Shown: positions 33,064-39,617, counted from the stretch's first letter. The stretch is DNA of 41,849 bases from an uncultured Eubacteriales bacterium (GCA_948514155.1 CAOQYA010000008.1:1-41849); one strand, 5' to 3'. Made by a program: numbers and translations. The notes: generated from the letters alone by a model not told the origin.

Positions 33064-33124
33064 ATTGTGAAGCGAAAAAGATTTTTCTATTCTCAGGAAT
33101 GAAAATTTTTCTTTTTCTCACAAT
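33064..33124. promoter_or_regulatory. Inverted repeat in the divergent promoter region of the cyclase gene
   Basis: ATTGTGA-AGC-GAAAAAGA (33064-33081) is mirrored by TCTTTTTC-TCACAAT (33110-33124), a 15-bp inverted repeat with a 3-nt bulge and a 28-bp centre. Each arm ends in CACAAT read outward, a possible -10 box for each gene. On the plus strand CACAAT is followed by AAAGGC and the ATG at 33131. The symmetry suggests a shared operator or divergent promoter, though -35 boxes are weak. Confidence 0.5.
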
Positions 33125-33130
33125 AAAGGC

Positions 33131-34552
33131 ATGAAACTGTCGACTAAAATCTTCATTGTCCTTTTTGTTGTGACACTCATTCCGTCGCTTGTGCTCGGAA
33201 AGTATGTTTTCGAAGGAATTTCCGCCACCGGCACCGGCTTCAAGTTCAATTTTAATGGACTAGCCATTGCCGGGCTTGTTATGACGCTGATATCTAACAT
33301 ATTTGGCACTATTTTATACATCCGCTTTCTGCGCACACAAAAACTTAGCCATGTGGTGTTTTTCTCAACTGTGCCACTCTCCATCTTTTATGGCTTTGGA
33401 ATTTTCATTATTGCGGGAATTTCAAACTTCGGCGGCGACACTGCTTCCACTGTGCAGACAATTTTAAATGTCTCCCAGAAAAAGACATATAACTCAATTT
33501 TGTGGGCGGTGCTTTTGACGCTTGTCTACATTGTTGCCCTCTTTTTTATCTACGCTTTTATCTGTCGCCCTGTGCAAAGATTGGAGCAGATAACCCACCG
33601 TCTTGGCGATGGCAAAGTTAGGGAGGAAAGCTTCGAAATCGGCAAGTCAAAGCAGTTTAAAAACATTGAAAGCAGTCTTGAAAAAATTAACTATAACTAC
33701 AAAGAAAAGGAAAATCTTGTCCGTCAGGCCGACCTTGAAGCGCAAAAGTTTATTCCTCGTCAGTTTTTGAAATTCCTTGGCAAAAGTTCGATTTCTGAAC
33801 TAGAACTTGGCAATCAGGTGCAAAAGCGTGCGACCACATTTTTCTGCGACATCGTTTCTTCAACAAAAGTCTCGTCCACGCTGTCTTTGGAAGAGAATTT
33901 TAACTTTATCAATTCCTATCTTAACATCGTTTCGCCGATAATTCGCAAATATGACGGCTTTGTCGATAAATATATGGGCGACGGCATTCTCGCTGTTTTC
34001 TCTCGGCCGGAGAGGGCGATCGAATGCGCCTCCGCCGTGTGCAGAGCGATTGAAGTTAAGAATAAGTCGCAAAAGGCGCTGCCGGACATCGATGTTCGCA
34101 TCGCCATTCACACAGGTGAGGTTGTGTTTGGAATTGTGGGTGAAGAAGCAAGAAAAAGCCCAACAATTATCTCCGATGTTGTCAATCTCGCCTCCAAAAT
34201 GGAAGACATAAATCAACTTATGGGCACAAAAGTGATAATCTCCAAGGACAGTCTCAACGAGGTGCCGGCAAAATACAAATTTGACTATCGCTACATCGGT
34301 TCGGTCAGCGTTCAGGGCGGCGAAAGCACCTCGCTTTTTGAAAGCCTCGAAGTTTATTCGCGCAAGAAAAAGGAAAGGCTTGTTCACCTTAAGCGCACCT
34401 TTGAAGAGGGCGTGAGAAGATACAATGAGGGCGATTTCTTAAAGGCAAAGCAGGACTTTAAACAGGTGCTCTCCTATGCAAGTGACGACAAAGCCTCATA
34501 TGTCTATTTCAATAGAGCCTGTGACAAACTCGGCGAAGAGGGGAAAGAGTGA
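33131..34552 (+). CDS. Membrane-bound class III adenylate/guanylate cyclase
   Basis: This 473-aa protein has about four membrane segments (7-25, 43-65, 75-97, 123-146), a HAMP-like linker (about 146-200), a class III cyclase domain (about 233-405) and a short TPR-like tail (about 415-465). The metal Asp residues D240 (FFCDIVSST) and D284 (KYMGDG) are present. Purine-selecting residues K280 and D349 favour ATP. N352 is kept, but the transition-state Arg of the usual NLAxR motif is Lys356 (NLASK), which may lower or alter activity. It could sense a signal through its membrane domain and make cAMP or another cyclic nucleotide. It is divergent from the helical-bundle gene and lies near a DUF5706-like protein. 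Confidence 0.88.
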   Translation: MKLSTKIFIVLFVVTLIPSLVLGKYVFEGISATGTGFKFNFNGLAIAGLVMTLISNIFGTILYIRFLRTQKLSHVVFFSTVPLSIFYGFGIFIIAGISNFGGDTASTVQTILNVSQKKTYNSILWAVLLTLVYIVALFFIYAFICRPVQRLEQITHRLGDGKVREESFEIGKSKQFKNIESSLEKINYNYKEKENLVRQADLEAQKFIPRQFLKFLGKSSISELELGNQVQKRATTFFCDIVSSTKVSSTLSLEENFNFINSYLNIVSPIIRKYDGFVDKYMGDGILAVFSRPERAIECASAVCRAIEVKNKSQKALPDIDVRIAIHTGEVVFGIVGEEARKSPTIISDVVNLASKMEDINQLMGTKVIISKDSLNEVPAKYKFDYRYIGSVSVQGGESTSLFESLEVYSRKKKERLVHLKRTFEEGVRRYNEGDFLKAKQDFKQVLSYASDDKASYVYFNRACDKLGEEGKE

Positions 34553-34558
34553 ATTTAA

Positions 34559-34587
34559 TTGACAAATCAGTAAAAAAAGATTAGAAT
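34559..34587 (+). promoter_or_regulatory. Promoter of the zinc-ribbon gene and mnmA, leaderless layout
   Basis: A perfect TTGACA (34559-34564), a 17-bp spacer and TAGAAT (34582-34587) are followed by six nt (TATGTC) and the ATG at 34594. No ribosome site fits in the gap, so a leaderless transcript is predicted. Confidence 0.8.
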
Positions 34588-34593
34588 TATGTC

Positions 34594-35100
34594 ATGAGTT
34601 TATTAGGTCGTCAAACACAAAAGTGCCCACGCTGCGGCGGCAAGGCGCTTGTTAATCAATATAAATGTCCCGACTGCGGACTGGTTTTTGCCAAACTCGA
34701 AATGGCGACAAACAAAGAAGCGGCCAAAAGATATAAGGCTAAAGAGCGCGAGGCGATTGTTTTCACAAAAAAGGTGCCAAGTGATTTGAAAAGGTGGAAA
34801 CTTATATTGTTCGGCACGCTTTTCTCGATTGTGGGCGGTCAATATTTTTACACGCGTCGCTGGTGGTGGGGGCTTGTGTATCTTCTCGGCTTTCTGTTCA
34901 CATGTGCTGTGACCTTTTGCGCCACCTATTATTATGCGCCACTCAAAACTTTTGTTGATGTTTCAAGTTTTTTCGTTGGCGTGTATGGGCTTTGCTGGAT
35001 ATATGAACTTGTGCGCGTGTGCCTTGGTAGGTTTAAGATTCCTGTCTCGCTCCCAAAAGGTGGAATAGCAGAAATTATGCGTGCGGAGGGTGAGAGGTGA
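34594..35100 (+). CDS. Zinc-ribbon membrane protein, TM2-like
   Basis: The 168-aa product opens with a zinc ribbon of two CxxC knuckles (CPRCGG at 11-16 and CPDCGL near 25-30) and continues with a basic linker. Three hydrophobic segments (about 70-88, 91-112 and 121-140) follow, around a GGQYFYTRRWWWGL turn that recalls TM2-domain proteins. Its function is unknown. It is the first gene after a strong promoter and overlaps mnmA by GTGA. Confidence 0.75.
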   Translation: MSLLGRQTQKCPRCGGKALVNQYKCPDCGLVFAKLEMATNKEAAKRYKAKEREAIVFTKKVPSDLKRWKLILFGTLFSIVGGQYFYTRRWWWGLVYLLGFLFTCAVTFCATYYYAPLKTFVDVSSFFVGVYGLCWIYELVRVCLGRFKIPVSLPKGGIAEIMRAEGER

Positions 35101-36173
35101 GAATTGTTGTGGGAATTAGCGGCGGAGTTGATAGCTCGGTCGCAGCGTATCTTTTAAAACTGCAAGGTCACGATGTTATCGGACTGTTTATGGTCAACTG
35201 GGAGGAGATAGACGGCACCTGCACGGCGGAAGTCGACTATGAAGATGTCAAGCGCGTGTGCAACAAAATCGGCATTCCGTATTTTTCGGTCAACTACGCG
35301 AAAGAGTATTATGAGCGCGTGTTTACACACTTTTTGGAGGAATACAAAAAGGGTCGAACGCCAAACCCGGATGTTCTTTGCAATCGTGAAATAAAGTTTG
35401 GGCCTTTTTTAGAGCAGGCTAGAAAACTTGGTGCGGACATGATAGCAACAGGTCACTATGCCAAGAAAATTGTTAAGGACGGCAAAAACTATCTTGCAAA
35501 GAGCCATGATTTAAATAAGGACCAGTCATATTTTCTCAATCAACTCTCGCAAAAGCAACTTGAGAGCGTGATTTTCCCGCTGGAGAATATCGATAAGCCG
35601 GAGGTTAGGAAAATCGCAGCCGAACTTGGTCTTTCAACGGCAGAGAAAAAGGACTCAACTGGAATTTGCTTTATCGGTGAAAGAAACTTTAAAAATTTTC
35701 TTAAACAATATATTCCTGCTCAGCCAGGCGACATTGTCGACCTTGAAGGCAAGAAGGTGGGGCGTCACGACGGACTGATGTATTACACGCTCGGCCAGCG
35801 TCGCGGGCTGAACATTGGCGGCATGAAAGGCGGGAATGGCGAGAGGTGGTTTGTTGTTAAAAAGGACTTAAAGAATAATCGCCTCGTTGTTTCGCAAGGC
35901 GAGGAGGATGAACTTTTCTCCGACGGCCTATATGCCAGCGAAATGAACTGGATTCCCGAAATTCCAAAGGAGAAAGAGTTTGCCTGCTTTGCCAAATTCC
36001 GCTATCGCCAGCCAGACCAAAAGGTGAAGGTAAGCGTTCTCGACTCCTCTCGCATCAAGGTCGATTTTTTCGAGCGCCAGAGAGCAATCACACCGGGCCA
36101 GTATGTTGTTTTGTATGATGAAGAAGGTCTCTGCCTTGGCGGCGGCGTGATAGACGAAGCGTTTGATAATTAA
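35097..36173 (+). CDS. mnmA: tRNA-specific 2-thiouridylase MnmA
   Basis: MnmA thiolates U34 of tRNAs for Lys, Glu and Gln. The 358-aa protein starts at a GTG that overlaps the previous stop. It has the PP-loop SGGVDSS (8-14), the catalytic cysteines C95 (NPDVLCNREIKF) and C191 (STGICFIGER), and the family blocks ATGHYA, LGQRRGLNIGG and a C-terminal beta-barrel. The sulfur-donating desulfurase gene often found next to mnmA is not here. Confidence 0.96.
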   Translation: MRIVVGISGGVDSSVAAYLLKLQGHDVIGLFMVNWEEIDGTCTAEVDYEDVKRVCNKIGIPYFSVNYAKEYYERVFTHFLEEYKKGRTPNPDVLCNREIKFGPFLEQARKLGADMIATGHYAKKIVKDGKNYLAKSHDLNKDQSYFLNQLSQKQLESVIFPLENIDKPEVRKIAAELGLSTAEKKDSTGICFIGERNFKNFLKQYIPAQPGDIVDLEGKKVGRHDGLMYYTLGQRRGLNIGGMKGGNGERWFVVKKDLKNNRLVVSQGEEDELFSDGLYASEMNWIPEIPKEKEFACFAKFRYRQPDQKVKVSVLDSSRIKVDFFERQRAITPGQYVVLYDEEGLCLGGGVIDEAFDN

Positions 36174-36174
36174 A

Positions 36175-36198
36175 GTCCAAAATTTGTTGGGCTTTTTT
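36175..36198 (+). terminator. mnmA terminator
   Basis: GTCCAA (36175-36180) pairs with TTGGGC (36187-36192, one G-T pair) over six nt and is followed by six T. Confidence 0.7.
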
Positions 36199-36208
36199 AT
36201 TTTTGCTA

Positions 36209-36237
36209 TTGACATATTTTCGATAGTGTTGTAGAAT
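36209..36237 (+). promoter_or_regulatory. Promoter of the two-gene unknown operon
   Basis: TTGACA (36209-36214), a 17-bp spacer and TAGAAT (36232-36237). In contrast to several promoters here, this one leaves a normal leader of about 16 nt with AAAGGAGAG (36248-36256) before the ATG. Confidence 0.85.
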
Positions 36238-36260
36238 GAACACATATAAAGGAGAGAATT

Positions 36261-36689
36261 ATGGATTTTCAAGAATCGATTGCAAAAGTGCATTCAAATC
36301 TAGACAGTTTCATGGAGCAGTTTAAAAGTTGCATGCAAGAAAGCGAGGAAGATAAACAGACTTTCAAAAAATTCAAAGGCGACGTAAAAGCGAAGGTTGA
36401 CGAGAATTATTCATCTCGCAAAATTCAAAACGAAAAGCGCAGAATAAATGCCAATCTTAATGAAGCTATCATGCTCGCTGAGGATGCAGCGCATAGACAT
36501 GAGAAGGTTTATGCTCATTGTGAAGAGACAGGCTGTCTGGTTAATATGGAAAACGCAAGAGACGGCGTGGTTGAAGGATATGACGAGCTAATAAACATTG
36601 CGCTGTTTGACGAAGGCAAAATTTCCTTTTTTGACGATGATGAATTTGTTGACGGTGTAAACTTTGACGGACAGAGTTTCAGTCTATAA
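36261..36689 (+). CDS. Hypothetical acidic helical protein, 142 aa
   Basis: I do not recognise a family. The first 100 residues are predicted helical and highly charged (for example SEEDKQTFKKFKGD). The tail is acidic with an FFDDDEFVDG run. There is no signal peptide or membrane segment. A strong promoter and ribosome site suggest good expression. It forms an operon with the next gene, 10 bp away, and ends before a shared terminator. Confidence 0.8.
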   Translation: MDFQESIAKVHSNLDSFMEQFKSCMQESEEDKQTFKKFKGDVKAKVDENYSSRKIQNEKRRINANLNEAIMLAEDAAHRHEKVYAHCEETGCLVNMENARDGVVEGYDELINIALFDEGKISFFDDDEFVDGVNFDGQSFSL

Positions 36690-36699
36690 GGAGAAAAGC

Positions 36700-37125
36700 A
36701 TGAACGAAGATTACACAATGACAGCGGAGAGATACTATTGTGTTTTCAAAACCGCAATCGAAAATTGCATTTCATTTTTCAGTCGCACAGCGCAAACGGC
36801 AATCGACATTTTTTGCGATGTTCCAAGCGTTAACATTGAGGCAAGAAGGATTGAAAGAGCCTGCTTCGATATGGATATTGAAATTCCAAGTTCCAACTCT
36901 GAAAATATCTATCATGTTCTAAAATCCACCAAGCGAGATTTTGACGAATTTACAGATGGTGTTATGGACAAACTTGCAGGTTTTATTAAAGAAGACTTTG
37001 ATGAAGTTAAGGGCAAGCCTGCAAACGCAGCACAAGAATATCTTGAAATTTTGCTTGACGCTAAACAGAACACCGATTTCTTGTTTGAAAGAATAATCGA
37101 ATGCTCAGACGATTTAGTGCTTTAA
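36700..37125 (+). CDS. Hypothetical helical protein, 141 aa
   Basis: I do not recognise a family. The start at 36700 has AAGGAG (36688-36693) at good distance; an in-frame ATG at 36664 lies inside the previous gene and is rejected. The product is soluble, mostly helical and acidic, similar in size to its neighbour, though I find no clear sequence similarity between the two. The two probably act together. Confidence 0.8.
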   Translation: MNEDYTMTAERYYCVFKTAIENCISFFSRTAQTAIDIFCDVPSVNIEARRIERACFDMDIEIPSSNSENIYHVLKSTKRDFDEFTDGVMDKLAGFIKEDFDEVKGKPANAAQEYLEILLDAKQNTDFLFERIIECSDDLVL

Positions 37126-37126
37126 T

Positions 37127-37152
37127 AAAAAACACCCAAGCGGTGTTTTTTT
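37127..37152 (+). terminator. Terminator of the unknown operon
   Basis: AACACC (37131-37136) pairs with GGTGTT (37142-37147) over five nt, flanked by A on the left and seven T on the right (37146-37152). The A/T flanks let it work on both strands, so it could also stop minus-strand transcription coming from the tRNA-Ser locus. Confidence 0.8.
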
Positions 37153-37203
37153 GTGGCAAAAGCGAAAAACAAACGAAAGAGCCGCGATATTTTTCATGCA
37201 ATG

Positions 37204-37225
37204 AAAAAAAGCGGCAAGAGTGCCG
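37204..37225 (-). terminator. Terminator copy downstream of the tRNA-Ser fragment
   Basis: On the minus strand CGGCA (37225-37221) pairs with TGCCG (37216-37212) over CTCT, followed by C and seven T. It is the duplicate of the tRNA-Ser terminator at 37456-37476. Confidence 0.7.
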
Positions 37226-37235
37226 TTTTTCGCAA

Positions 37236-37256
37236 TGGCTATAGAGGTCGGGATTT
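37236..37256 (-). pseudogene. Fragment of tRNA-Ser 3' end
   Basis: On the minus strand this holds AAATCCCGACCTC (T-loop end, T-stem and part of the acceptor strand), altered acceptor bases (TATA instead of TGC), the G discriminator and CCA. No 5' portion is attached. It resembles the duplicated tRNA 3' end left beside tRNA-targeted integrations, or a local duplication. Confidence 0.65.
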
Positions 37257-37261
37257 ATTCC

Positions 37262-37326
37262 CACAAAAACAAGTTTTTGCGGGAGCCCTGTCTATAAAAT
37301 GCGGGTTCAAATCCCTCCCATTTTAG
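37262..37326 (+). other. Palindrome and tRNA T-arm-like sequence between the repeat copies
   Basis: CAAAAAC (37264-37270) pairs with GTTTTTG (37273-37279), extended by flanking CCC/GGG with one mismatch. Next, TAAAATG (about 37294-37300) can pair with CATTTTA (about 37319-37325) around GGGTTCAAATCCC, a typical tRNA T-arm. No 5' half of a tRNA was found, so this is a degenerate or mini-tRNA-like piece, not a callable tRNA. Confidence 0.4.
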
Positions 37327-37366
37327 ATGCATCCTCTTTCTTAGAATTTCAGCTTCGGATGGCAGT

Positions 37367-37405
37367 CGCGGCAAAATCGCCAGCGAAGCGCGATTTTCGT
37401 TTGGC
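37367..37405. repeat. Palindrome with GCGAAGC loop
   Basis: Left of the second repeat copy, CGCGGC pairs with GCCGCG and the inner AAAATCGC pairs with GCGATTTT around CAGCGAAGC. This is another GC-rich inverted repeat of the kind seen after recA. It carries no T tract and no gene. Confidence 0.5.
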
Positions 37406-37413
37406 CGCGAGAC

Positions 37414-37506
37414 GCGAAAAACAAACGAAAGAGCCGCGATATTTTTCATGCAATGAAAAAAGCGGCAAGAGTGCCGTTTTTCGCTATGGCGCAGAGGTCG
37501 GGATTT
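37414..37506. repeat. Direct repeat, copy 2 (includes the 3' end of the intact tRNA-Ser)
   Basis: The second copy of the 37162-37256 block, 252 bp away. It contains the functional tRNA-Ser 3' end and terminator, so it is most likely the original. Confidence 0.9.
37456..37476 (-). terminator. tRNA-Ser terminator
   Basis: On the minus strand CGGCA (37476-37472) pairs with TGCCG (37467-37463) over CTCT and is followed by C and six T. It lies 10 bp after the encoded CCA end of the tRNA. Confidence 0.85.
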
Positions 37507-37575
37507 GAACCCGAGGTGGCTTTTGACCACACACGCTTTCCAAGCGTGCACATTAGACCGCTCTGACACCTCTGC
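37487..37575 (-). tRNA. tRNA-Ser (anticodon GGA)
   Basis: Read on the minus strand, the acceptor stem GCAGAGG pairs with CCTCTGC, followed by discriminator G and an encoded CCA (37489-37487). The anticodon stem-loop is CACGC-TTGGAAA-GCGTG, with GGA at 37541-37539. The long variable arm (GTGG/CCAC) and the discriminator G are class II tRNA-Ser hallmarks. The T-arm is TCGGG-TTCAAAT-CCCGA. It reads UCC and UCU codons. The gene is intact but is preceded by two fragments of its own 5' end and followed, beyond its terminator, by a copy of its 3' end. Confidence 0.96.
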
Positions 37576-37843
37576 ATGATATGAAAATGTTAAATTGTAA
37601 TAGTTGAATAGAATTCAACAGTGAGCGGTCTAATTTTAGTCGGGGTCCCCAAAAATGCTTTAGCATTTTAGGGGTGTGGCCGCTCTGGCACCTCTGCATG
37701 ATATGAAAATGTTAAATTGTAATAGTTGAATAGAATTCAACAGTGAGCGGTCTAATTTTAGTCGGGGTCCCCAAAAATGCTTTAGCATTTTAGGGGTGTG
37801 GCCGCTCTGACACCTCTGCATGTTAAAAGAAAATGTTAAATTG
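37558..37843 (-). repeat. 122-bp tandem repeats carrying tRNA-Ser 5' fragments and palindromes
   Basis: Two complete 122-bp units (37558-37679, 37680-37801) and a partial third (37802-37843) are nearly identical. Read on the minus strand each begins with the first 18 nt of the tRNA (GCAGAGGTGTCAGAGCGG; unit two has C for one T). In each complete unit the plus strand also carries GAGCGGTCTAAT (37623-37634, 37745-37756), the inverted copy of the tRNA D-arm. Each complete unit also holds a hairpin CCCCAAAAATGC/GCATTTTAGGGG (37647-37674) and a palindrome GTTGAAT-AGA-ATTCAAC. Only the left-most fragment is part of the complete tRNA. Confidence 0.92.
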
Positions 37844-37869
37844 TCCGCTATATTTAAACGAACGAGAAT

Positions 37870-37898
37870 AATTTAACAAAAAATACTATTTTTGTCAA
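37870..37898 (-). promoter_or_regulatory. Likely promoter of the tRNA-Ser locus
   Basis: On the minus strand TTGACA (37898-37893), a 17-bp spacer and TAAATT (37875-37870) point toward the tRNA. A transcript from here would run through two tRNA 5' fragments and two palindromic units before reaching the mature tRNA about 290 nt downstream. Confidence 0.65.
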
Positions 37899-38016
37899 GG
37901 AAATTTGCTAAGAGAATCATTTTTTATTAAATAACGCAAAAACACACTTTGGCGTGGGGGAGAATATCTTTGTTATGGGGCGAAATGCGCGCTCATAAAA
38001 CTTAAGGAAGGAATTT

Positions 38017-39519
38017 ATGTGTAATTTTTGCGGAAATTTTAATTGTAGTTGCGGCCGCGGCTGCCCGCTGATTTTTAGAGGGCCAACGGGTCCGACCGGT
38101 CCAACAGGAAGCACAGGGCTAAGAGGGGCGACCGGCCCAACCGGCGCAACTGGCCCAACCGGCCCTGCAGGCGGCCCAACTGGAGCGACAGGTGCAACTG
38201 GAGCAACTGGAGCAACCGGACCGACCGGGCCAACTGGTCTTAATGGTGTTACTGGCCCAACAGGGGTTACTGGAGCAACAGGTGCAACCGGAACAACAGG
38301 CGCAACGGGACTTATCGGCCCAACGGGTCCGACCGGAGCAAATGGCATAACCGGTCCGACGGGGGCTACAGGTCCGACTGGCGCAACAGGCCCAACGGGA
38401 GTAGCAGGAGCCACCGGTCTTTCGATAACAGGACCTACTGGCCCTACAGGAAACACTGGTGCTACTGGAGCGACTGGTCCGACCGGTCCTACAGGAGCCA
38501 CCGGCATTGCGGGTCTTTCAATCACTGGACCAACTGGTCCAACCGGAGCAACGGGTGCAACCGGCCCGACCGGACCTACTGGCCCAACGGGCTCGACAGG
38601 AGCGACAGGTCTATCAATAACTGGTGCGACAGGCGCTACTGGAGCTACGGGTCCAACTGGAGCGACGGGAAGTGCTGGCGCCACAGGCCTTATTGGCCCA
38701 ACAGGTGCCACGGGTGCTGACGGAGCTACAGGACCTACAGGCGCCACTGGTGCAACAGGTGCTGATGGTGCAACCGGCCCAACAGGAGCAACAGGAAACA
38801 CCGGACCAACCGGCGCAGCAGGAGCAATCGGACCTACCGGCCCAACCGGAGCGGACGGCTCAACGGGTCCAACCGGCGCGACCGGTCCAACCGGAGCCAC
38901 CGGTGCTGACGGAGCGGCAGGCTTAATCGGCCCAACCGGACCTACTGGGGCAACCGGCGCAACTGGTGCTACTGGCCCAACAGGTCCGACAGGCGCTGCT
39001 GGAGCAGTGGGCGCAGTAGGCGCGACAGGCCCTACAGGAGCCACCGGCCTTTCAATCACCGGCGCAACGGGCGCTACAGGTGCAACGGGAGCAACCGGCG
39101 CGACCGGACCTAACATCACGGCAAACTCGGCTTTTGCAGCCAACACCACTTCGCCGTCAATCGCGGTCATTCTTGGAGGAACGAACATTCCTCTTCCAAG
39201 TAATCAGATAACAACTGCTGGCATCACAATCAATGGGGCAAACGATACTTTCACAGTTGCCACGGCTGGCAAATATGAAATCAGTTATGAAGTTAACTTG
39301 ACTGCTGGTGTTGCGGCCGGCACGAGACTGCTGATAAATGGAGCGGCTTCTGAGCCGTCAACAATTCAGCCACTTCTCACGCTTTCGAGTTTTAATAATC
39401 ATATTATTGTCAACTTGACGGCCGGCTCAACAATCACATTGCAGCTGTTTGGTCTTGTTACTGCTGCTGTGCTGCAAGCGGGAGCAGGTGCAAACCTTTC
39501 GATTGTTCAACTTGCTTAA
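38017..39519 (+). CDS. Collagen-like surface or spore-coat protein
   Basis: This 500-aa protein has three parts. The N-terminus (1-21) is Cys-rich (MCNFCGNFNCSCGRGCPLIF) with no signal peptide. Residues 22 to about 365 are Gly-X-Thr collagen triplets, mainly GPT and GAT, interrupted four times by GLSITG. Residues about 366-500 form a beta-rich trimerisation domain like the BclA/C1q-type heads of exosporium collagens. The Thr-rich triplets are typical glycosylation sites. The Cys leader followed by RGPTGPTG is common in Clostridia collagen-like proteins of spore or cell surfaces. The ribosome site is AAGGAAGG. The repetitive DNA makes length variation likely. A reading frame of over 400 codons on the opposite strand is only a by-product of the triplet repeat. 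Confidence 0.92.
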   Translation: MCNFCGNFNCSCGRGCPLIFRGPTGPTGPTGSTGLRGATGPTGATGPTGPAGGPTGATGATGATGATGPTGPTGLNGVTGPTGVTGATGATGTTGATGLIGPTGPTGANGITGPTGATGPTGATGPTGVAGATGLSITGPTGPTGNTGATGATGPTGPTGATGIAGLSITGPTGPTGATGATGPTGPTGPTGSTGATGLSITGATGATGATGPTGATGSAGATGLIGPTGATGADGATGPTGATGATGADGATGPTGATGNTGPTGAAGAIGPTGPTGADGSTGPTGATGPTGATGADGAAGLIGPTGPTGATGATGATGPTGPTGAAGAVGAVGATGPTGATGLSITGATGATGATGATGATGPNITANSAFAANTTSPSIAVILGGTNIPLPSNQITTAGITINGANDTFTVATAGKYEISYEVNLTAGVAAGTRLLINGAASEPSTIQPLLTLSSFNNHIIVNLTAGSTITLQLFGLVTAAVLQAGAGANLSIVQLA

Positions 39520-39542
39520 ACTACAATTAAAAAATTTAAAAG

Positions 39543-39565
39543 AGGAGGCAGAAGCCTCCTTTTTT
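39543..39565 (+). terminator. Terminator of the collagen-like gene
   Basis: AGGAGGC (39543-39549) pairs with GCCTCCT (39554-39560) over AGAA and is followed by T to 39565. Confidence 0.9.
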
Positions 39566-39582
39566 GATATAAGATTAAATAA

Positions 39583-39611
39583 TTGACAAATACCAAAGGT
39601 TATGTTAAACT
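39583..39611 (+). promoter_or_regulatory. Promoter of the LysR gene, leaderless layout
   Basis: TTGACA (39583-39588), a 17-bp spacer and TAAACT (39606-39611) with an extended TGT are followed by six nt (TTTGCC) and ATG. No ribosome site is present. Confidence 0.8.
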
Positions 39612-39617
39612 TTTGCC

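Larger units (their letters stand above)
37162..37256. repeat. Direct repeat, copy 1 (tRNA-Ser 3' end plus terminator)
   Basis: This 95-bp block is nearly identical to 37414-37506. Both run from GCGAAAAACAAACG to GGTCGGGATTT and contain the hairpin CGGCA/TGCCG and the 3' end of tRNA-Ser. The copies differ by one A in an A run and by small changes at the tRNA end (GCAATGGCTATAGAGG here, GCTATGGCGCAGAGG in the intact gene). Confidence 0.9.

Noticed and set aside
37255..37569. A 104-codon minus-strand frame across the tRNA-Ser gene
   Set aside because: It runs through the tRNA, its terminator and repeats; the translation has no family features.
37558..37843. 122-bp tandem repeats as a CRISPR array or origin iterons
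   Set aside because: The units are contiguous, contain tRNA pieces and palindromes, and have no spacers or replication gene nearby.
37490..37906. A transposase or integrase explaining the tRNA-Ser duplications
   Set aside because: No frame in the region encodes one; the segments between repeats are too short and palindromic.
38080..39115. Short repeats resembling a CRISPR array
   Set aside because: The repeats are 9-nt-phased codons of a collagen protein, without constant-length unique spacers or cas genes.
37917..39188. A 423-codon minus-strand frame rich in Pro-Val-Ala opposite the collagen-like gene
   Set aside because: It is the reverse reading of the Gly-X-Thr repeat; it has no ribosome site or plausible domain, and the plus-strand gene has a ribosome site, leader, C-terminal head and terminator.
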